From positions 1 to 64,000 of the forward strand of contig JAGOOO010000001.1 in NCBI GenBank assembly GCA_017992475.1: DNA of 64,000 bases, given 5' to 3'. A model generated the notes under the pieces. The model was not told where the DNA came from. It made no database searches and saw only the letters and a program-made list of their open reading frames with translations. The position numbers and the translations under genes are program-made. Positions 36,623 through 46,373 of this stretch are shown piece by piece. Source of the DNA: Caldisericia bacterium (lineage in GTDB: Bacteria; Caldisericota; Caldisericia; JAAYUI01). Position 1 is the first letter of the stretch. Every line of letters starts with the position of its first letter.

Positions 36623-38415
36623 TCTTCTTCTTCAACCTTTAGCAGGGACAGGAAGGCCTCCTGCGGAATTTCGACTGCGCCGACCATCTTCATGCGCTTT
36701 TTGCCTTCCTTCTGTTTCTCGAGCAGCTTTTTCTTTCTTGTCACATCGCCACCGTAGCATTTTGCAAGAACGTCTTTCCTGTAGGCCACTATGTCTTCCC
36801 TTGCGATGATCTTTCCGCCTATTGCGGCCTGGAGCGGGATTTTGAACTGTTGCCTTGGGATGAGCTTCCTGAGCTTGTTGATCAGCGACCTCCCCTTTTG
36901 AACGGCAAAGTCCCTGTGGGAGATGTATGAGAGCGCATCTACCTGGTCACCATTGACCAACACGTCAACCTTGACGAGGTCATCCGGGCGATATCCTGTG
37001 AAATCATAATCAAGACTGCCATATCCATGTGTAATACTTTTCAGTTTGTCGTAATAGTCCGTTATTATTTCGGCGAGAGGGAATTCGTAGTGAATGATGG
37101 TTCTCTTCTGATCTGGATATTCCATGCCGGTCATGGTGCCTCTCCTTGCTTGTGAGAGCTCCATTACCGGACCAATCGTGTCATTTTGTGTGATTACCTG
37201 GGCCTTTACAATTGGCTCCTCGATTGATTCAATTTCATTTGGATCAGGAAACTTGGAGGGGTTGTCGATGTAGGTTTCCTGGCCTTTTGTGCCGATGACT
37301 TTGTAAACAACGGTGGGCATCGTTGCGATTATTTCCTGCTCAAACTCCCTTTTTAGCCTCTCAACAACAATTTCCATGTGTAGCATCCCAAGGAAGCCAA
37401 CCCTGAAACCGTGCCCAAGTGCTGCAGAACTCTCTTTTTCGTAGACAATCGAGCTGTCGTTTAGCTGATACTTTTCAATGGCGGTGCGAAGCTTGTCATA
37501 GTCATTGGTCGAGATAGGGTATACACCACAGAAGACCATTGGCTGCATTCTTCTAAAACCAGGGATGGCCATAGTGTCTGGAAACTCCGGAGAAATTATT
37601 GTGTCTCCGACATGTATGTCGTTTGTATCTCTTATGATTGCGGCAAAATATCCAACTTCACCAGCCTTCAGCTCGTCGCACCGAATAAGTCTCAATCCAA
37701 AATAGCCAACCTCTTCAACCTCAAAGATTTTGCTGTTGGACTTGAGCATTATCTTGTCACCCGGTTTTATTGAACCATCAAAAATCCTTATGTGGCTAAT
37801 GGCACCCTTGTAGGAATCATAGTGGCTGTCGAATATCAGGCACCTGAGTGGTGCTGATTCGCTTATTCTTGGTGGTGGTATCTTGCGGACAATTTCTTCA
37901 AGCAGTTCTGGCACTCCGGTGCCATCTTTTGCAGAGACGAGCATCGCATCGTCAGAAGGCAGGCCAAGCATGTCTTCCATCTGTATCTTGCATTCATCGA
38001 TCATCGCATTTGGGAGATCGATTTTGTTTATGACCGGGATTATGTGGAGGTCAGCATCCATTGCCAGATATGCGTTGGCAATTGTCTGAGCCTCAACCCC
38101 CTGCGTGGCGTCAACGAGGAGAAGCGCTCCCTCACAGGCCTTCAGGCTCCTTGAAACTTCATAGTTGAAATCCACATGGCCTGGGGTGTCTATCAGGTTC
38201 AGGATGTACTCCTGGCCGTTTTTTGCCTTGTACGGGATTCTGACTGGAGAGGCCTTGATTGTTATTCCCCTCTCCTTTTCCAGGTCCATGCTGTCCAAAA
38301 TCTGGGCATTGCCTGTTGTGTGGACAACATCGGTCAGCTCCAGTATTCTGTCGGCCAGCGTCGATTTGCCATGGTCGATATGGGCTATTATGCAAAAATT
38401 GCGAATATTGTTCAT
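36619..38415 (-). CDS. lepA: Elongation factor 4 (LepA) GTPase
   Basis: This ribosome-associated GTPase has 598 residues, the family norm. G1 is AHIDHGKSTL (12-21), followed by the RGITIKA switch I, DTPGHVDF and NKIDLP. The LepA-specific C-terminal domain ends with KCYGGDVTRKKKLLEKQKEGKKRMK (basic, with K-C-Y-G-G-D the signature). The ATG lies 11 nt behind a good -10 box with no Shine-Dalgarno site, so a near-leaderless start is likely. It heads lepA-hemW-bioY. Confidence 0.97.
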   Translation of the reverse strand: MNNIRNFCIIAHIDHGKSTLADRILELTDVVHTTGNAQILDSMDLEKERGITIKASPVRIPYKAKNGQEYILNLIDTPGHVDFNYEVSRSLKACEGALLLVDATQGVEAQTIANAYLAMDADLHIIPVINKIDLPNAMIDECKIQMEDMLGLPSDDAMLVSAKDGTGVPELLEEIVRKIPPPRISESAPLRCLIFDSHYDSYKGAISHIRIFDGSIKPGDKIMLKSNSKIFEVEEVGYFGLRLIRCDELKAGEVGYFAAIIRDTNDIHVGDTIISPEFPDTMAIPGFRRMQPMVFCGVYPISTNDYDKLRTAIEKYQLNDSSIVYEKESSAALGHGFRVGFLGMLHMEIVVERLKREFEQEIIATMPTVVYKVIGTKGQETYIDNPSKFPDPNEIESIEEPIVKAQVITQNDTIGPVMELSQARRGTMTGMEYPDQKRTIIHYEFPLAEIITDYYDKLKSITHGYGSLDYDFTGYRPDDLVKVDVLVNGDQVDALSYISHRDFAVQKGRSLINKLRKLIPRQQFKIPLQAAIGGKIIAREDIVAYRKDVLAKCYGGDVTRKKKLLEKQKEGKKRMKMVGAVEIPQEAFLSLLKVEEEE

Positions 38416-38426
38416 ACCAAGTAATC

Positions 38427-38454
38427 ATTTTACTGCCAGTCGCAATTTGTTCAA
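38427..38454 (-). promoter_or_regulatory. lepA promoter, near-leaderless
   Basis: TTGAAC (38449-38454) is followed by a 16-bp spacer and TAAAAT (38427-38432), with the ATG 11 nt further on. Together with the topB promoter it fills the 99-bp divergent gap. Confidence 0.6.
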
Positions 38455-38472
38455 GGTTTGACACTCATTTCC

Positions 38473-38501
38473 TTGACAGCCATGAAGCCCATAACTATAC
38501 A
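38473..38501 (+). promoter_or_regulatory. topB promoter, short leader
   Basis: An exact TTGACA (38473-38478) is followed by a 17-bp spacer and TATACA (38496-38501), with the ATG 13 nt downstream and no Shine-Dalgarno site in that stretch. A leader of about 6 nt is predicted. Confidence 0.6.
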
Positions 38502-38514
38502 CGGCACGTAAACT

Positions 38515-41169
38515 ATGGAAAAAACATTGATATTGACCGAGAAGCCTTCAGTTGCCGCCGATATAGCACACGCACTAGGCGGTTTCGACAAAAAAGAGGA
38601 TTTTTACGAGAGTGACGACACCTATATAACATGGGCAGTCGGTCACCTTGTAACACTGGCTGAGCCTGAAGATTATGACAAGGGTTATAAGTATTGGACT
38701 TTGCAGTCCCTTCCAATAATCCCCAATAAGTTCGAGCTCAAGCCAATCCCAAAATCTGAAAGCAGGTTGAAGAAGATAGCTTCGCTGGCAAAAAAATCAT
38801 CAACGCTTGTAAATGCCTGTGATGCTGGCCGCGAGGGTGAACTGATATTCAGGTACATCTATGAGTACCTTGGACTTGAAGCACCGACAAAAAGGTTGTG
38901 GCTCCAGTCCATGACCAAATCGGCCATTGCTGATGGTTTTGAAAGGCTTAGACCATCAAAAGAGCTGAACAACCTTGGGGAGTCGGCAAAGTGCAGATCT
39001 GAGGCCGATTGGCTCATTGGAATCAATGCAACCAGGGCCTTTACAAGGAGACTTGGCAACCTCCTCTCGATTGGCAGAGTACAGACACCAACACTCTCGA
39101 TAATCATCTCGAGGGAAAAAGAGATAAATGCCTTTGTCCCAAGGACATATTTTGATATTTTTGCAGAGTTTGAAGCCAAATCTGGTGTCTACAGGGGGAA
39201 ATGGTTTATCGATGTTCCCAAGGTGTCAAAAGAAAAAAATGCACCAATAACCGATGATATTTTGGCCTCACTAGTAAAGAAATATGGCCAGATAGCTACA
39301 TCTGCCCTTAAGGCCAATGATGGTGCCGTCCAGGGAGACACTGTTGAATCTGTTGGGGACAAGAAAGCTGCTGATGAGATAGTTAACAGGATCAAGGGAA
39401 AGGAAGGCAAAGTTATTGTTGAGGACCATAAGCTCCAGAAGCAGAGCCCGCCGCTCCTTTTTGATCTCAATGAACTCCAGAGAGAGGCCAATAGAAGGTT
39501 TTCATTTTCTGCTGCCAGAACCTTGCAGCTTGCCCAGCAACTTTACGAAGAGAAAAAACTGGTCACCTACCCAAGGTCTGACAGCAAACATCTTCCCGAG
39601 GACTACACGGATGTTGTTCCGAGAATTTTTGGCATACTTTCCCACACAAAATATGACAAGGTGGCCCTGCCACTTGTTGGCCAGAAGGTTGCAAAAAACA
39701 AGAGAATATTTGACAACAAGAAGATCTCTGACCACTTTGCAATAATCCCCACAGAAAAATCGCTTGAGGAAGTATCTCTCACTCCAGAACAGACAAAAAT
39801 TTATGATTTGATAGTGAAAAAATTCCTTGCAGCGTTCTACCCGGATGCAGTCTGGGAGGTCGTGCACAGGGTGACCCAGGTTGACGGGCTTGATTTCAAG
39901 TCCGATGCCAAGAGTTTGAAAGAAAAAGGTTTCTACGCTGTCTATGGCAGGGAAGAGCAGGAAGAATCTTCTCTACCAGTGGTTGCAGAAGGCGAAACAG
40001 TGGAAACTGTTGCACAGGAACTACAGGAAAAACAAACAACGCCACCGCCAAGATATAACGAGGCAACCCTCCTTGGAGCAATGGAAACGGCTGGCAAGTT
40101 TATCGATGATGAGGAACTTAGAGATGCAATGAAGGAAAAAGGCCTGGGAACTCCGGCCACAAGAGCTTCTATCATCGAAAGGATACTGGAAGTTGGCTAC
40201 ATTGAACGTGTTGGCAGAGACCTTGTCCCAACAACAAAAGGGATAGCGCTGTACGATCTTTTGATTGGTTTCCCTCTTCCGGAACTATATTCACCAGAAA
40301 TGACCGGAAACTGGGAATACAAGCTTGCCTGTATTGAAAAAGGCGAGATGAGCCCCGAGGATTTCCTTAATGAAATTGTGGATTTCACAAAACAGCTTGT
40401 AAACAAGGTAAAGGACAGGAGTCTTGATGCTCCAATTGCCAGCCAGGATGGCAATGGAGAGGCGAGGGCCATTGGAACTTGCCCTCTCTGCGGGGAAGAT
40501 GTTGTTGACTCTTTTATGTCTTTCAGGTGTGCCAACTACAAATCCACAAAGACCAAAAAAGGCGCAAAGAAAACGAAAGCCAAGGAAGAAGATGAAGAGA
40601 GCGGGTGCAATTTTGCGATCTGGAAAACGATTGCCGGAAAAATCATTACCGAGGACATCGCAAAAGAGCTCATCGAAAAGAAGAAGGCAGGTCCTCTTTC
40701 CGGTTTCAGATCAAAATCTGGCAGGCCATTTTCTGCTACCCTTTTGCTTGGCGATGACGGTAAAATAACCTTCGAGTTCTCCAAGAGCCAGGATGAAGGT
40801 GGCCAGGAAAAAACAAAAATAGAAGAAGTCTTCCTTGAAGACCCTGTTGCAAAGTGCCCGGTCTGCAAGGCCGACATCCTCGAGGGAACCTCGGTGTACC
40901 GCTGCCAAAACTTTGGCAAGTCTTGCAAAATGTCCCTTAGTAAAGTAATTTTAGGGAAGGCCATAGCTCGCGAAACGGCCGCCAGACTTTTTGAAGAAGG
41001 CAAAACAGAAAAGATTTCAGGCTTCATAAGTCGCAAAGGCAGACCGTTTTCTGCGTATCTGGTTTTAAAAGATGACGGGAAGGTAGGGTTTGAATTTGAC
41101 AATGCAACAGGAAGGACAGCAAAAGGCGCATCCAAAGTTTCAAAGCCAAAAACTAAAAAAAGCAAATAG
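38515..41169 (+). CDS. topB: DNA topoisomerase III-type (type IA) enzyme
   Basis: This single-strand passing topoisomerase has 884 residues. The Toprim core is TLILTEKPSVA (E9) with DAGREGE (103-109). The catalytic tyrosine is in LVTYPRSDS (Y352). The N-terminus and VGHLVTLAEPEDYD are TopB-like rather than TopA-like. Two C-terminal repeats of topoisomerase cryptic Toprim type each carry C-P-x-C zinc-like pairs and an SGRPFSA / KGRPFSA segment. They are separated by a Lys/Glu-rich linker, and a Lys-rich tail follows. It opens a seven-gene unit with cell-wall and replication genes. The next gene starts inside its 3' end. Confidence 0.92.
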   Translation: MEKTLILTEKPSVAADIAHALGGFDKKEDFYESDDTYITWAVGHLVTLAEPEDYDKGYKYWTLQSLPIIPNKFELKPIPKSESRLKKIASLAKKSSTLVNACDAGREGELIFRYIYEYLGLEAPTKRLWLQSMTKSAIADGFERLRPSKELNNLGESAKCRSEADWLIGINATRAFTRRLGNLLSIGRVQTPTLSIIISREKEINAFVPRTYFDIFAEFEAKSGVYRGKWFIDVPKVSKEKNAPITDDILASLVKKYGQIATSALKANDGAVQGDTVESVGDKKAADEIVNRIKGKEGKVIVEDHKLQKQSPPLLFDLNELQREANRRFSFSAARTLQLAQQLYEEKKLVTYPRSDSKHLPEDYTDVVPRIFGILSHTKYDKVALPLVGQKVAKNKRIFDNKKISDHFAIIPTEKSLEEVSLTPEQTKIYDLIVKKFLAAFYPDAVWEVVHRVTQVDGLDFKSDAKSLKEKGFYAVYGREEQEESSLPVVAEGETVETVAQELQEKQTTPPPRYNEATLLGAMETAGKFIDDEELRDAMKEKGLGTPATRASIIERILEVGYIERVGRDLVPTTKGIALYDLLIGFPLPELYSPEMTGNWEYKLACIEKGEMSPEDFLNEIVDFTKQLVNKVKDRSLDAPIASQDGNGEARAIGTCPLCGEDVVDSFMSFRCANYKSTKTKKGAKKTKAKEEDEESGCNFAIWKTIAGKIITEDIAKELIEKKKAGPLSGFRSKSGRPFSATLLLGDDGKITFEFSKSQDEGGQEKTKIEEVFLEDPVAKCPVCKADILEGTSVYRCQNFGKSCKMSLSKVILGKAIARETAARLFEEGKTEKISGFISRKGRPFSAYLVLKDDGKVGFEFDNATGRTAKGASKVSKPKTKKSK

Positions 41170-43657
41170 GCTTTTCTGGACAGTTTTAAGGTTCGGCCTT
41201 GCCGTCGGTTTTGTAGTGGCCATTGCCCTTGCTCTTTTCATATACAGGGTCGGATCAGATGTTGTTGCGACTTTGCCAAATCTTGATGAACAGAAGAGGC
41301 CGCCAGTGGCGTCCCAGATATTTGATTACGACAACCAACTAATAGGCTCCGTCTTTTTTGAGGACAGGATACCTGTAAAGATAAGTGAAGTTTCAAAGGA
41401 TTTCCTCAACACAATAGTGACCTCTGAGGATGAAAGGTTTTACCAGCATAAGGGTTTTGATCTTCGTTCAATCTTCAGGGCATTTTTTGTCAACATAAAG
41501 ACAGGTTCCATGAGTCAGGGTGGTTCTACGCTGACCCAACAGGTTGCCCGTTCGGAGCTTTTTATAGACAGCAAAGAAACTTCGGTCACAAGGAAGATCA
41601 AGGAAATAATACTGGCATTCAAGCTTGAGCAGCGTTACACAAAAGAAGAGATTCTAGAAGCCTATGTCAACCAGATATTCTTTGGGTTTGGCTCCTATGG
41701 TGTGGAATCTGCAGCTAGAAACTATTTTGGAAAACATGCAAAAGACCTTAACTATGCAGAAAGCTCCCTTCTCGTGGCGATCCTTCCTGCCCCTTCGGTC
41801 GACAATCCGATAATCAACCTTGCTGGTACAAAAGTGCGCCAGAAAAACGTTTTGCGGAAACTTGTTGTAAATAATGTAATAACTGAAGAAGAATCGAAGA
41901 AATATTTTGAGGTGCCGTACCAAAGAAAATCTTTCAGGGAAGTCGGGGACAACGATTCTGTAAACTACTTCATCGACTACGTCAAAGCCGAGATGGAGAA
42001 GCGCTACGATCCAAAGGACCTGAAAGAGGGTGGCCTCAGGATCAAGACAACGCTTATCAGGTCCTACCAAAAATATGCCGAGAACGCCATGAGAAATGTG
42101 TTTGCAAAAGCTGAAAAAAGTGGCGAATTCTCCTCAAAAGTTTTTGATGAATTTGGTGTAAAACAGCCACAGGCTTGTTTTGTGGCAATGAACCCCCGCA
42201 ATGGGTATGTTCTCGCGATGGTTGGTGGAAGAGACTACAAAAACACAAAGTGGAACCGCACAACAGCAGAAAGACACCCCGGCTCGTCATTCAAGATTTT
42301 TGACTACTCGGCCGCACTTGAGAACAAATCTGTTACCCCTGCTTCCATCCTCAAGTCAGACTACAGCTTCAACGTGAATGGATGGAACCCGGGTGAATGG
42401 AATTACAGCGTTACCAACAAGCTTTATACTGTAAGAGGCGCACTTTTGACCTCTTCGAACGTCTGTGCATTGAGAGCGGGCCTTAGGGTTGGATTAGATA
42501 GAGTCGCTTATTATGCAGCCAAAATGGGCCTCAAGACCCCAATAATGCCTTACCCTTCAATCACCGTTGGTTCAGTTGAAGTCAGACCTGTTGATATGTG
42601 TACTGCCTATGCCTCCCTCGCTTCAGGTGGAATTCGTCATGATCCGGTTGCCATACTGGAAGTACAAAACAGGGACGGGATAATAATCGAGCGCTATCAG
42701 GGCACAGGTTTTAGAGTCCTCTCCGAAGAAACAGCGTGGATACTTGGAAATATTTTTCAAGATGTTTTACACTCTATTCTTGGCTCCACAATAAAAACAC
42801 CGGCGGCTGGAAAAACTGGTACTTCTACTGGTTCACTCAATGCCTGGTATTGTTGCTTTACACCAGAAATAACTGTTACCTGCTATGTTGGAAAAGACTC
42901 GAAAAAAGTCATGAGTGCTGTCAACACAATCATCTGGGGTTCTTCAATGGCAGCTCCAATGGCAAGAGATTTTGTAAATGCCTGCCTCACTGACAAAAAA
43001 CATCCTCTGCCAAAAACCCCATTCCCACCTGCACCAAAAGGCATGACTGGAAGTATTTTCTGTAAAACATCCGGCGAGCTTGTCAATGGTTTTTGCCCAA
43101 GGGACCAGATTAGCAGCGATTATTTCTTTGCCGGGACCACACCTGACACTCCATGCCAATACCACAAACAGGGCGTTTTCCCATACAACGTTGTTGAAGA
43201 AATTGTTGACGGGAAAAAATATTATTATAAACCCGGAAACTCCTGGTGTGTGACAAAAGAAGTTCTCCTTTCAAAAGATGTTTACGAAAAACTCCAGACA
43301 AAATCTGATTGTCCGGCATTGATCAACCTTACCATCTCCGACCAATCAGGCCAGCTGATGCAGGAGCCATACTCACTTTCCAAGGGCAATATCTACAACC
43401 TTGATGTTTCCATACCACAGGATGTCCTTGGAAAATTCAACGAAATAGATGTCTATTTTGGTGATATGAGGGTAAAGAAATGGCAAGAGGGTGATCTTGA
43501 TTCCGATACAGGTCAAAAAGTGGAATTCAGCTCACCGCTCAATGCCATGTTTGCTGTGTCTCCAGATGATGCAGACAAAACAAAAAAATTGATTTTTGAG
43601 ATAAGGGGCCCAGGCGGCTTTTATCTCAAAAAAACTTTTGATGTGGGGATAAGCTAG
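41090..43657 (+). CDS. Class A penicillin-binding protein (glycosyltransferase / transpeptidase)
   Basis: This bifunctional peptidoglycan synthase has about 855 residues. A basic cytoplasmic tail is followed by one membrane anchor (VLRFGLAVGFVVAIALALFI). The GT51 domain shows TSEDERFYQHKGFD and GGSTLTQQVARS. The transpeptidase has S-S-F-K (PGSSFKIFDY), S-S-N (LTSSNVCALRA) and GKTGTSTG, all intact. A Cys-containing linker and a beta-rich extension (about 740-855) follow. The TTG start has GGAAGG 6 nt upstream. An in-frame ATG 12 nt later is the alternative. Either way it overlaps topB by 68-80 nt. It is paralogous to the next gene. Confidence 0.93.
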   Translation: MNLTMQQEGQQKAHPKFQSQKLKKANRLFWTVLRFGLAVGFVVAIALALFIYRVGSDVVATLPNLDEQKRPPVASQIFDYDNQLIGSVFFEDRIPVKISEVSKDFLNTIVTSEDERFYQHKGFDLRSIFRAFFVNIKTGSMSQGGSTLTQQVARSELFIDSKETSVTRKIKEIILAFKLEQRYTKEEILEAYVNQIFFGFGSYGVESAARNYFGKHAKDLNYAESSLLVAILPAPSVDNPIINLAGTKVRQKNVLRKLVVNNVITEEESKKYFEVPYQRKSFREVGDNDSVNYFIDYVKAEMEKRYDPKDLKEGGLRIKTTLIRSYQKYAENAMRNVFAKAEKSGEFSSKVFDEFGVKQPQACFVAMNPRNGYVLAMVGGRDYKNTKWNRTTAERHPGSSFKIFDYSAALENKSVTPASILKSDYSFNVNGWNPGEWNYSVTNKLYTVRGALLTSSNVCALRAGLRVGLDRVAYYAAKMGLKTPIMPYPSITVGSVEVRPVDMCTAYASLASGGIRHDPVAILEVQNRDGIIIERYQGTGFRVLSEETAWILGNIFQDVLHSILGSTIKTPAAGKTGTSTGSLNAWYCCFTPEITVTCYVGKDSKKVMSAVNTIIWGSSMAAPMARDFVNACLTDKKHPLPKTPFPPAPKGMTGSIFCKTSGELVNGFCPRDQISSDYFFAGTTPDTPCQYHKQGVFPYNVVEEIVDGKKYYYKPGNSWCVTKEVLLSKDVYEKLQTKSDCPALINLTISDQSGQLMQEPYSLSKGNIYNLDVSIPQDVLGKFNEIDVYFGDMRVKKWQEGDLDSDTGQKVEFSSPLNAMFAVSPDDADKTKKLIFEIRGPGGFYLKKTFDVGIS

Positions 43658-43664
43658 GCTGGCG

Positions 43665-46373
43665 ATGCTCCCAGTTCCACTACCAAGAACAAAAACGAAA
43701 AAACCCAGAGGATTCCCGTTTCTGGGTTTTTTCGTGCTTATTATTCTGGTGGTAGTTTTTTCTGCGGCCTTCTACCTTGCGTTCATTGTTTCAGACTATG
43801 ATGTCAGGTGGCTGCCCACAATCCTTGACCCACAAAACCATAAACCGCCAAATCCCCACGAGACTGTAAATGAAACAAACAGGATCTTTGATGCCGAGGG
43901 GAACCTTATCCATGAGTTCCATGGCGATGAGGACAGGATATATGTCCCGCTCGAACAAATTTCCGAATGGGCCAGAAAAGCAATCATCGCGTCTGAAGAT
44001 GTAAGGTTTTATTACCACAAGGGTTTTGACATGAGGGCCACACTGAGAGCATTTTTCAAAAATGTCCAGACGCGAGAAGCCTCTGAGGGTGGCTCAACTA
44101 TCACCCAGCAGCTTGCCAGAAACATGTACCTTGGAACTGGGAAAACCCTTTCAAACGAGAGGACTTTTACAAGAAAGCTAAAAGAGTTGCTGCTGGCTCG
44201 AAAAATAGAGCAAGCCTACTCTAAAAATGAAATCCTCGAATTCTACCTGAATCAGGTCTACTTTGGCTCAAGGGCCTACGGAATAGAGTCTGCGGCAAAG
44301 AGATATTTTGGCATTCCAGCCAAAAACCTTACGCTTGCACAGTCATCGATGCTTGCAGGCGTCCTGTCTTCGCCATCATTTAATAACCCGTATGACAATC
44401 TGGCAGAGGCCAAAAAAGCGCAGGAAGTTGTTCTCGAAAAGATGGCCAAAAATGGTTTTATAACCGATGTCCAGATGGAAAAGGCATCAAAGGAGAAGCT
44501 CAATTTCCGGCCATATTCCATCCAGCTTAAGGCTGGCGATTCCCTAGGTTATTTCATAGATTACGTCAAAGACGAGCTTTACGACAAACTTGGAGAGTTC
44601 CCAATCAAAAAGGGTGGCCTAGACATATACACAACCATAAACCAGGACTGCCAAAAGTATGCCGTTCAAGCCGTTAACAAAGTCCTTGGAGAAGCCATAA
44701 AAGCTGGTGATTTTGGCAAAATTCAAAAAGATAAGCTTGGAGTTGAACAGCCGCAGGTGGCCCTTTGTGCCATTGATGCCGATACTGGCCAGATACAGGC
44801 AATGGTTGGCGGAAGGGACTACAAGAACACCCAATACAACAGGTGCACAGCGTTAAGACAGCCTGGCTCTTCATTTAAAATACTTGTTTACAGCGCCGCA
44901 CTCCAGCATGGCGTCCTCTCACCATCAAGTCTGGTCCGCTCCAGCCCGATTTCAATTGGTGACTGGCAGCCAAAGGAATGGTTCAGGGGATATTTTGGAA
45001 CTGTAACAGTCAAATATGCTCTCCAGGAATCAAGCAATATCTGTGCAATAAGGGCAGCTCTGAAGGTCGGGCTTGGCAATGTTGTCGCGACAGCCAAAAA
45101 AATGGGCATCAGCACATCAAAATTGCTTGCCGTGCCATCTATTGCCATTGGCTATGTAGAGGTCAAACCCATCGAAATGGCTTCCGTTGGCCAAACTATT
45201 TCAAACTATGGAACCCACATACCACCAATTGCCATCAAGAGGATAGAGAACAGAAAAACAGGCAAGACCATTGACCCTGCCTATGGGCAACCAACCAGGG
45301 CAATCGATGAGCCAACAGCATACGACATGATCTCGATGCTGAAGAATGTTGTTGAGCGAGGCACTGGGATGTCGGCCAAAGTGCCAGGCGTCCCGTGCGC
45401 TGGCAAAACAGGAACTACAGGCTCCTTTAGAGATGGCTGGTTTGTTGGCTTTACCCCTGAAATCTCTGCCTCGGTTTACCTTGGCTCTGACTCCAGAGAG
45501 GTTGATTTGTCATTTGTTTCCAACTATGGATCAAAATATTCAGCACGCATCTGGAAAGAGTTTATTTCGATGTATTCAAAGGGCAGGACGATCAAGGACT
45601 GGGTGGACAAAAACCCTGATGATTACGTCAGAGTGAGGGTCTGTGAGGAAACTGGTCTTATAGCAAACGACACCTGCCCGGGCTATTACATGCTTGTAAG
45701 AAAGAGCAAGATGCCCAGTGAGAGATGTAAAATAGACCACCCAAAGAAGATTTTTGTAACAATATGCAAAGAAACCAAGCTCCTGGCCAATCAATATTGC
45801 CCTGAAAAAGAAAAGGTTGAGTTTGAGCTTGGCAAGGAACCAAAAAAGTTTTGCGAAGTCCATAAAAAACCTGAAGACAAGAAACCTGAAGAACAGGACA
45901 AACAAACCGATGAAGAAAAGCAGTCTTCAGGGAAAGACACCCAGAAACCACCCACCAAAAAGCCTTCCACCGAGAAGCCTGGCAATGGAGGAAAAGACAC
46001 GACTCCCGGCACAAAACCACCAATTGACAAGCCAAATCCAGAGCCACAACCCCAACCTGAACCGGAGCCACAGCCGCAGCCAGAGCCTGAGCCCCAACCT
46101 GAACCGGAGCCAAGGTACTTTTTTGTCTCCCCAAGCCAGGCCTCAGCCTCAGTTGGTGAATTTGTCAGGTTTGACTACGTTTTCAATTACGAAGGGGTCA
46201 GCTGGGTAACGATGTATGTGGACGGTGTCCAGGTGGACACAGCAACGAGCTTCCCATGGTCAATTGTCTGGGCGCCGAGATCGGCCAAAACCTATAATCT
46301 CCTTTTTATTCTCTACAATGATGCGGGTGGAAGGGTGGCCGAGTATTCAAGGTCATACACGGTGTACCCATGA
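43665..46373 (+). CDS. Class A penicillin-binding protein with Pro/Glu-rich spacer and C-terminal Ig-like domain
   Basis: The protein has 902 residues with one membrane anchor (FLGFFVLIILVVVFSAAFYLAF). The GT51 domain shows ASEDVRFYYHKGFD and GGSTITQQLARN. Transpeptidase motifs are PGSSFKI, ESSNICAIRA and GKTGTTGS. Two Cys-bracketed repeats (C-E-E-T-G-L-I-A-N-D-T-C-P and C-K-E-T-K-L-L-A-N-Q-Y-C-P) precede a Lys/Pro/Glu-rich linker with a 25-residue P-E-P-Q run, then a compact beta domain to the end. The spacer looks suited to cross the wall layer. The ATG lies 7 nt after the previous PBP stop with only a weak ribosome-binding site, so coupling is likely. Confidence 0.93.
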   Translation: MLPVPLPRTKTKKPRGFPFLGFFVLIILVVVFSAAFYLAFIVSDYDVRWLPTILDPQNHKPPNPHETVNETNRIFDAEGNLIHEFHGDEDRIYVPLEQISEWARKAIIASEDVRFYYHKGFDMRATLRAFFKNVQTREASEGGSTITQQLARNMYLGTGKTLSNERTFTRKLKELLLARKIEQAYSKNEILEFYLNQVYFGSRAYGIESAAKRYFGIPAKNLTLAQSSMLAGVLSSPSFNNPYDNLAEAKKAQEVVLEKMAKNGFITDVQMEKASKEKLNFRPYSIQLKAGDSLGYFIDYVKDELYDKLGEFPIKKGGLDIYTTINQDCQKYAVQAVNKVLGEAIKAGDFGKIQKDKLGVEQPQVALCAIDADTGQIQAMVGGRDYKNTQYNRCTALRQPGSSFKILVYSAALQHGVLSPSSLVRSSPISIGDWQPKEWFRGYFGTVTVKYALQESSNICAIRAALKVGLGNVVATAKKMGISTSKLLAVPSIAIGYVEVKPIEMASVGQTISNYGTHIPPIAIKRIENRKTGKTIDPAYGQPTRAIDEPTAYDMISMLKNVVERGTGMSAKVPGVPCAGKTGTTGSFRDGWFVGFTPEISASVYLGSDSREVDLSFVSNYGSKYSARIWKEFISMYSKGRTIKDWVDKNPDDYVRVRVCEETGLIANDTCPGYYMLVRKSKMPSERCKIDHPKKIFVTICKETKLLANQYCPEKEKVEFELGKEPKKFCEVHKKPEDKKPEEQDKQTDEEKQSSGKDTQKPPTKKPSTEKPGNGGKDTTPGTKPPIDKPNPEPQPQPEPEPQPQPEPEPQPEPEPRYFFVSPSQASASVGEFVRFDYVFNYEGVSWVTMYVDGVQVDTATSFPWSIVWAPRSAKTYNLLFILYNDAGGRVAEYSRSYTVYP
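46038..46112 (+). repeat. In-frame Pro-Glu-Pro-Gln coding repeat
   Basis: A 75-bp stretch of CCA/CAA/GAG-type codons encodes 25 residues alternating proline with glutamate or glutamine, including a near-exact duplicated block of about 30 bp. It forms the rigid spacer of the second penicillin-binding protein and is a likely site of length variation. Confidence 0.85.

Noticed and set aside
38515-41169. Annotation as topA (topoisomerase I)
   Set aside because: The N-terminal T-L-I-L-T-E-K-P-S-V-A and W-A-V-G-H-L-V-T-L segments are TopB-like, and cryptic Toprim repeats replace TopA zinc fingers of the usual pattern.
46038-46112. Possible CRISPR or tandem DNA repeat
   Set aside because: Units are in-frame codons of a Pro-Glu-Gln run inside a PBP gene, with no regular spacers.
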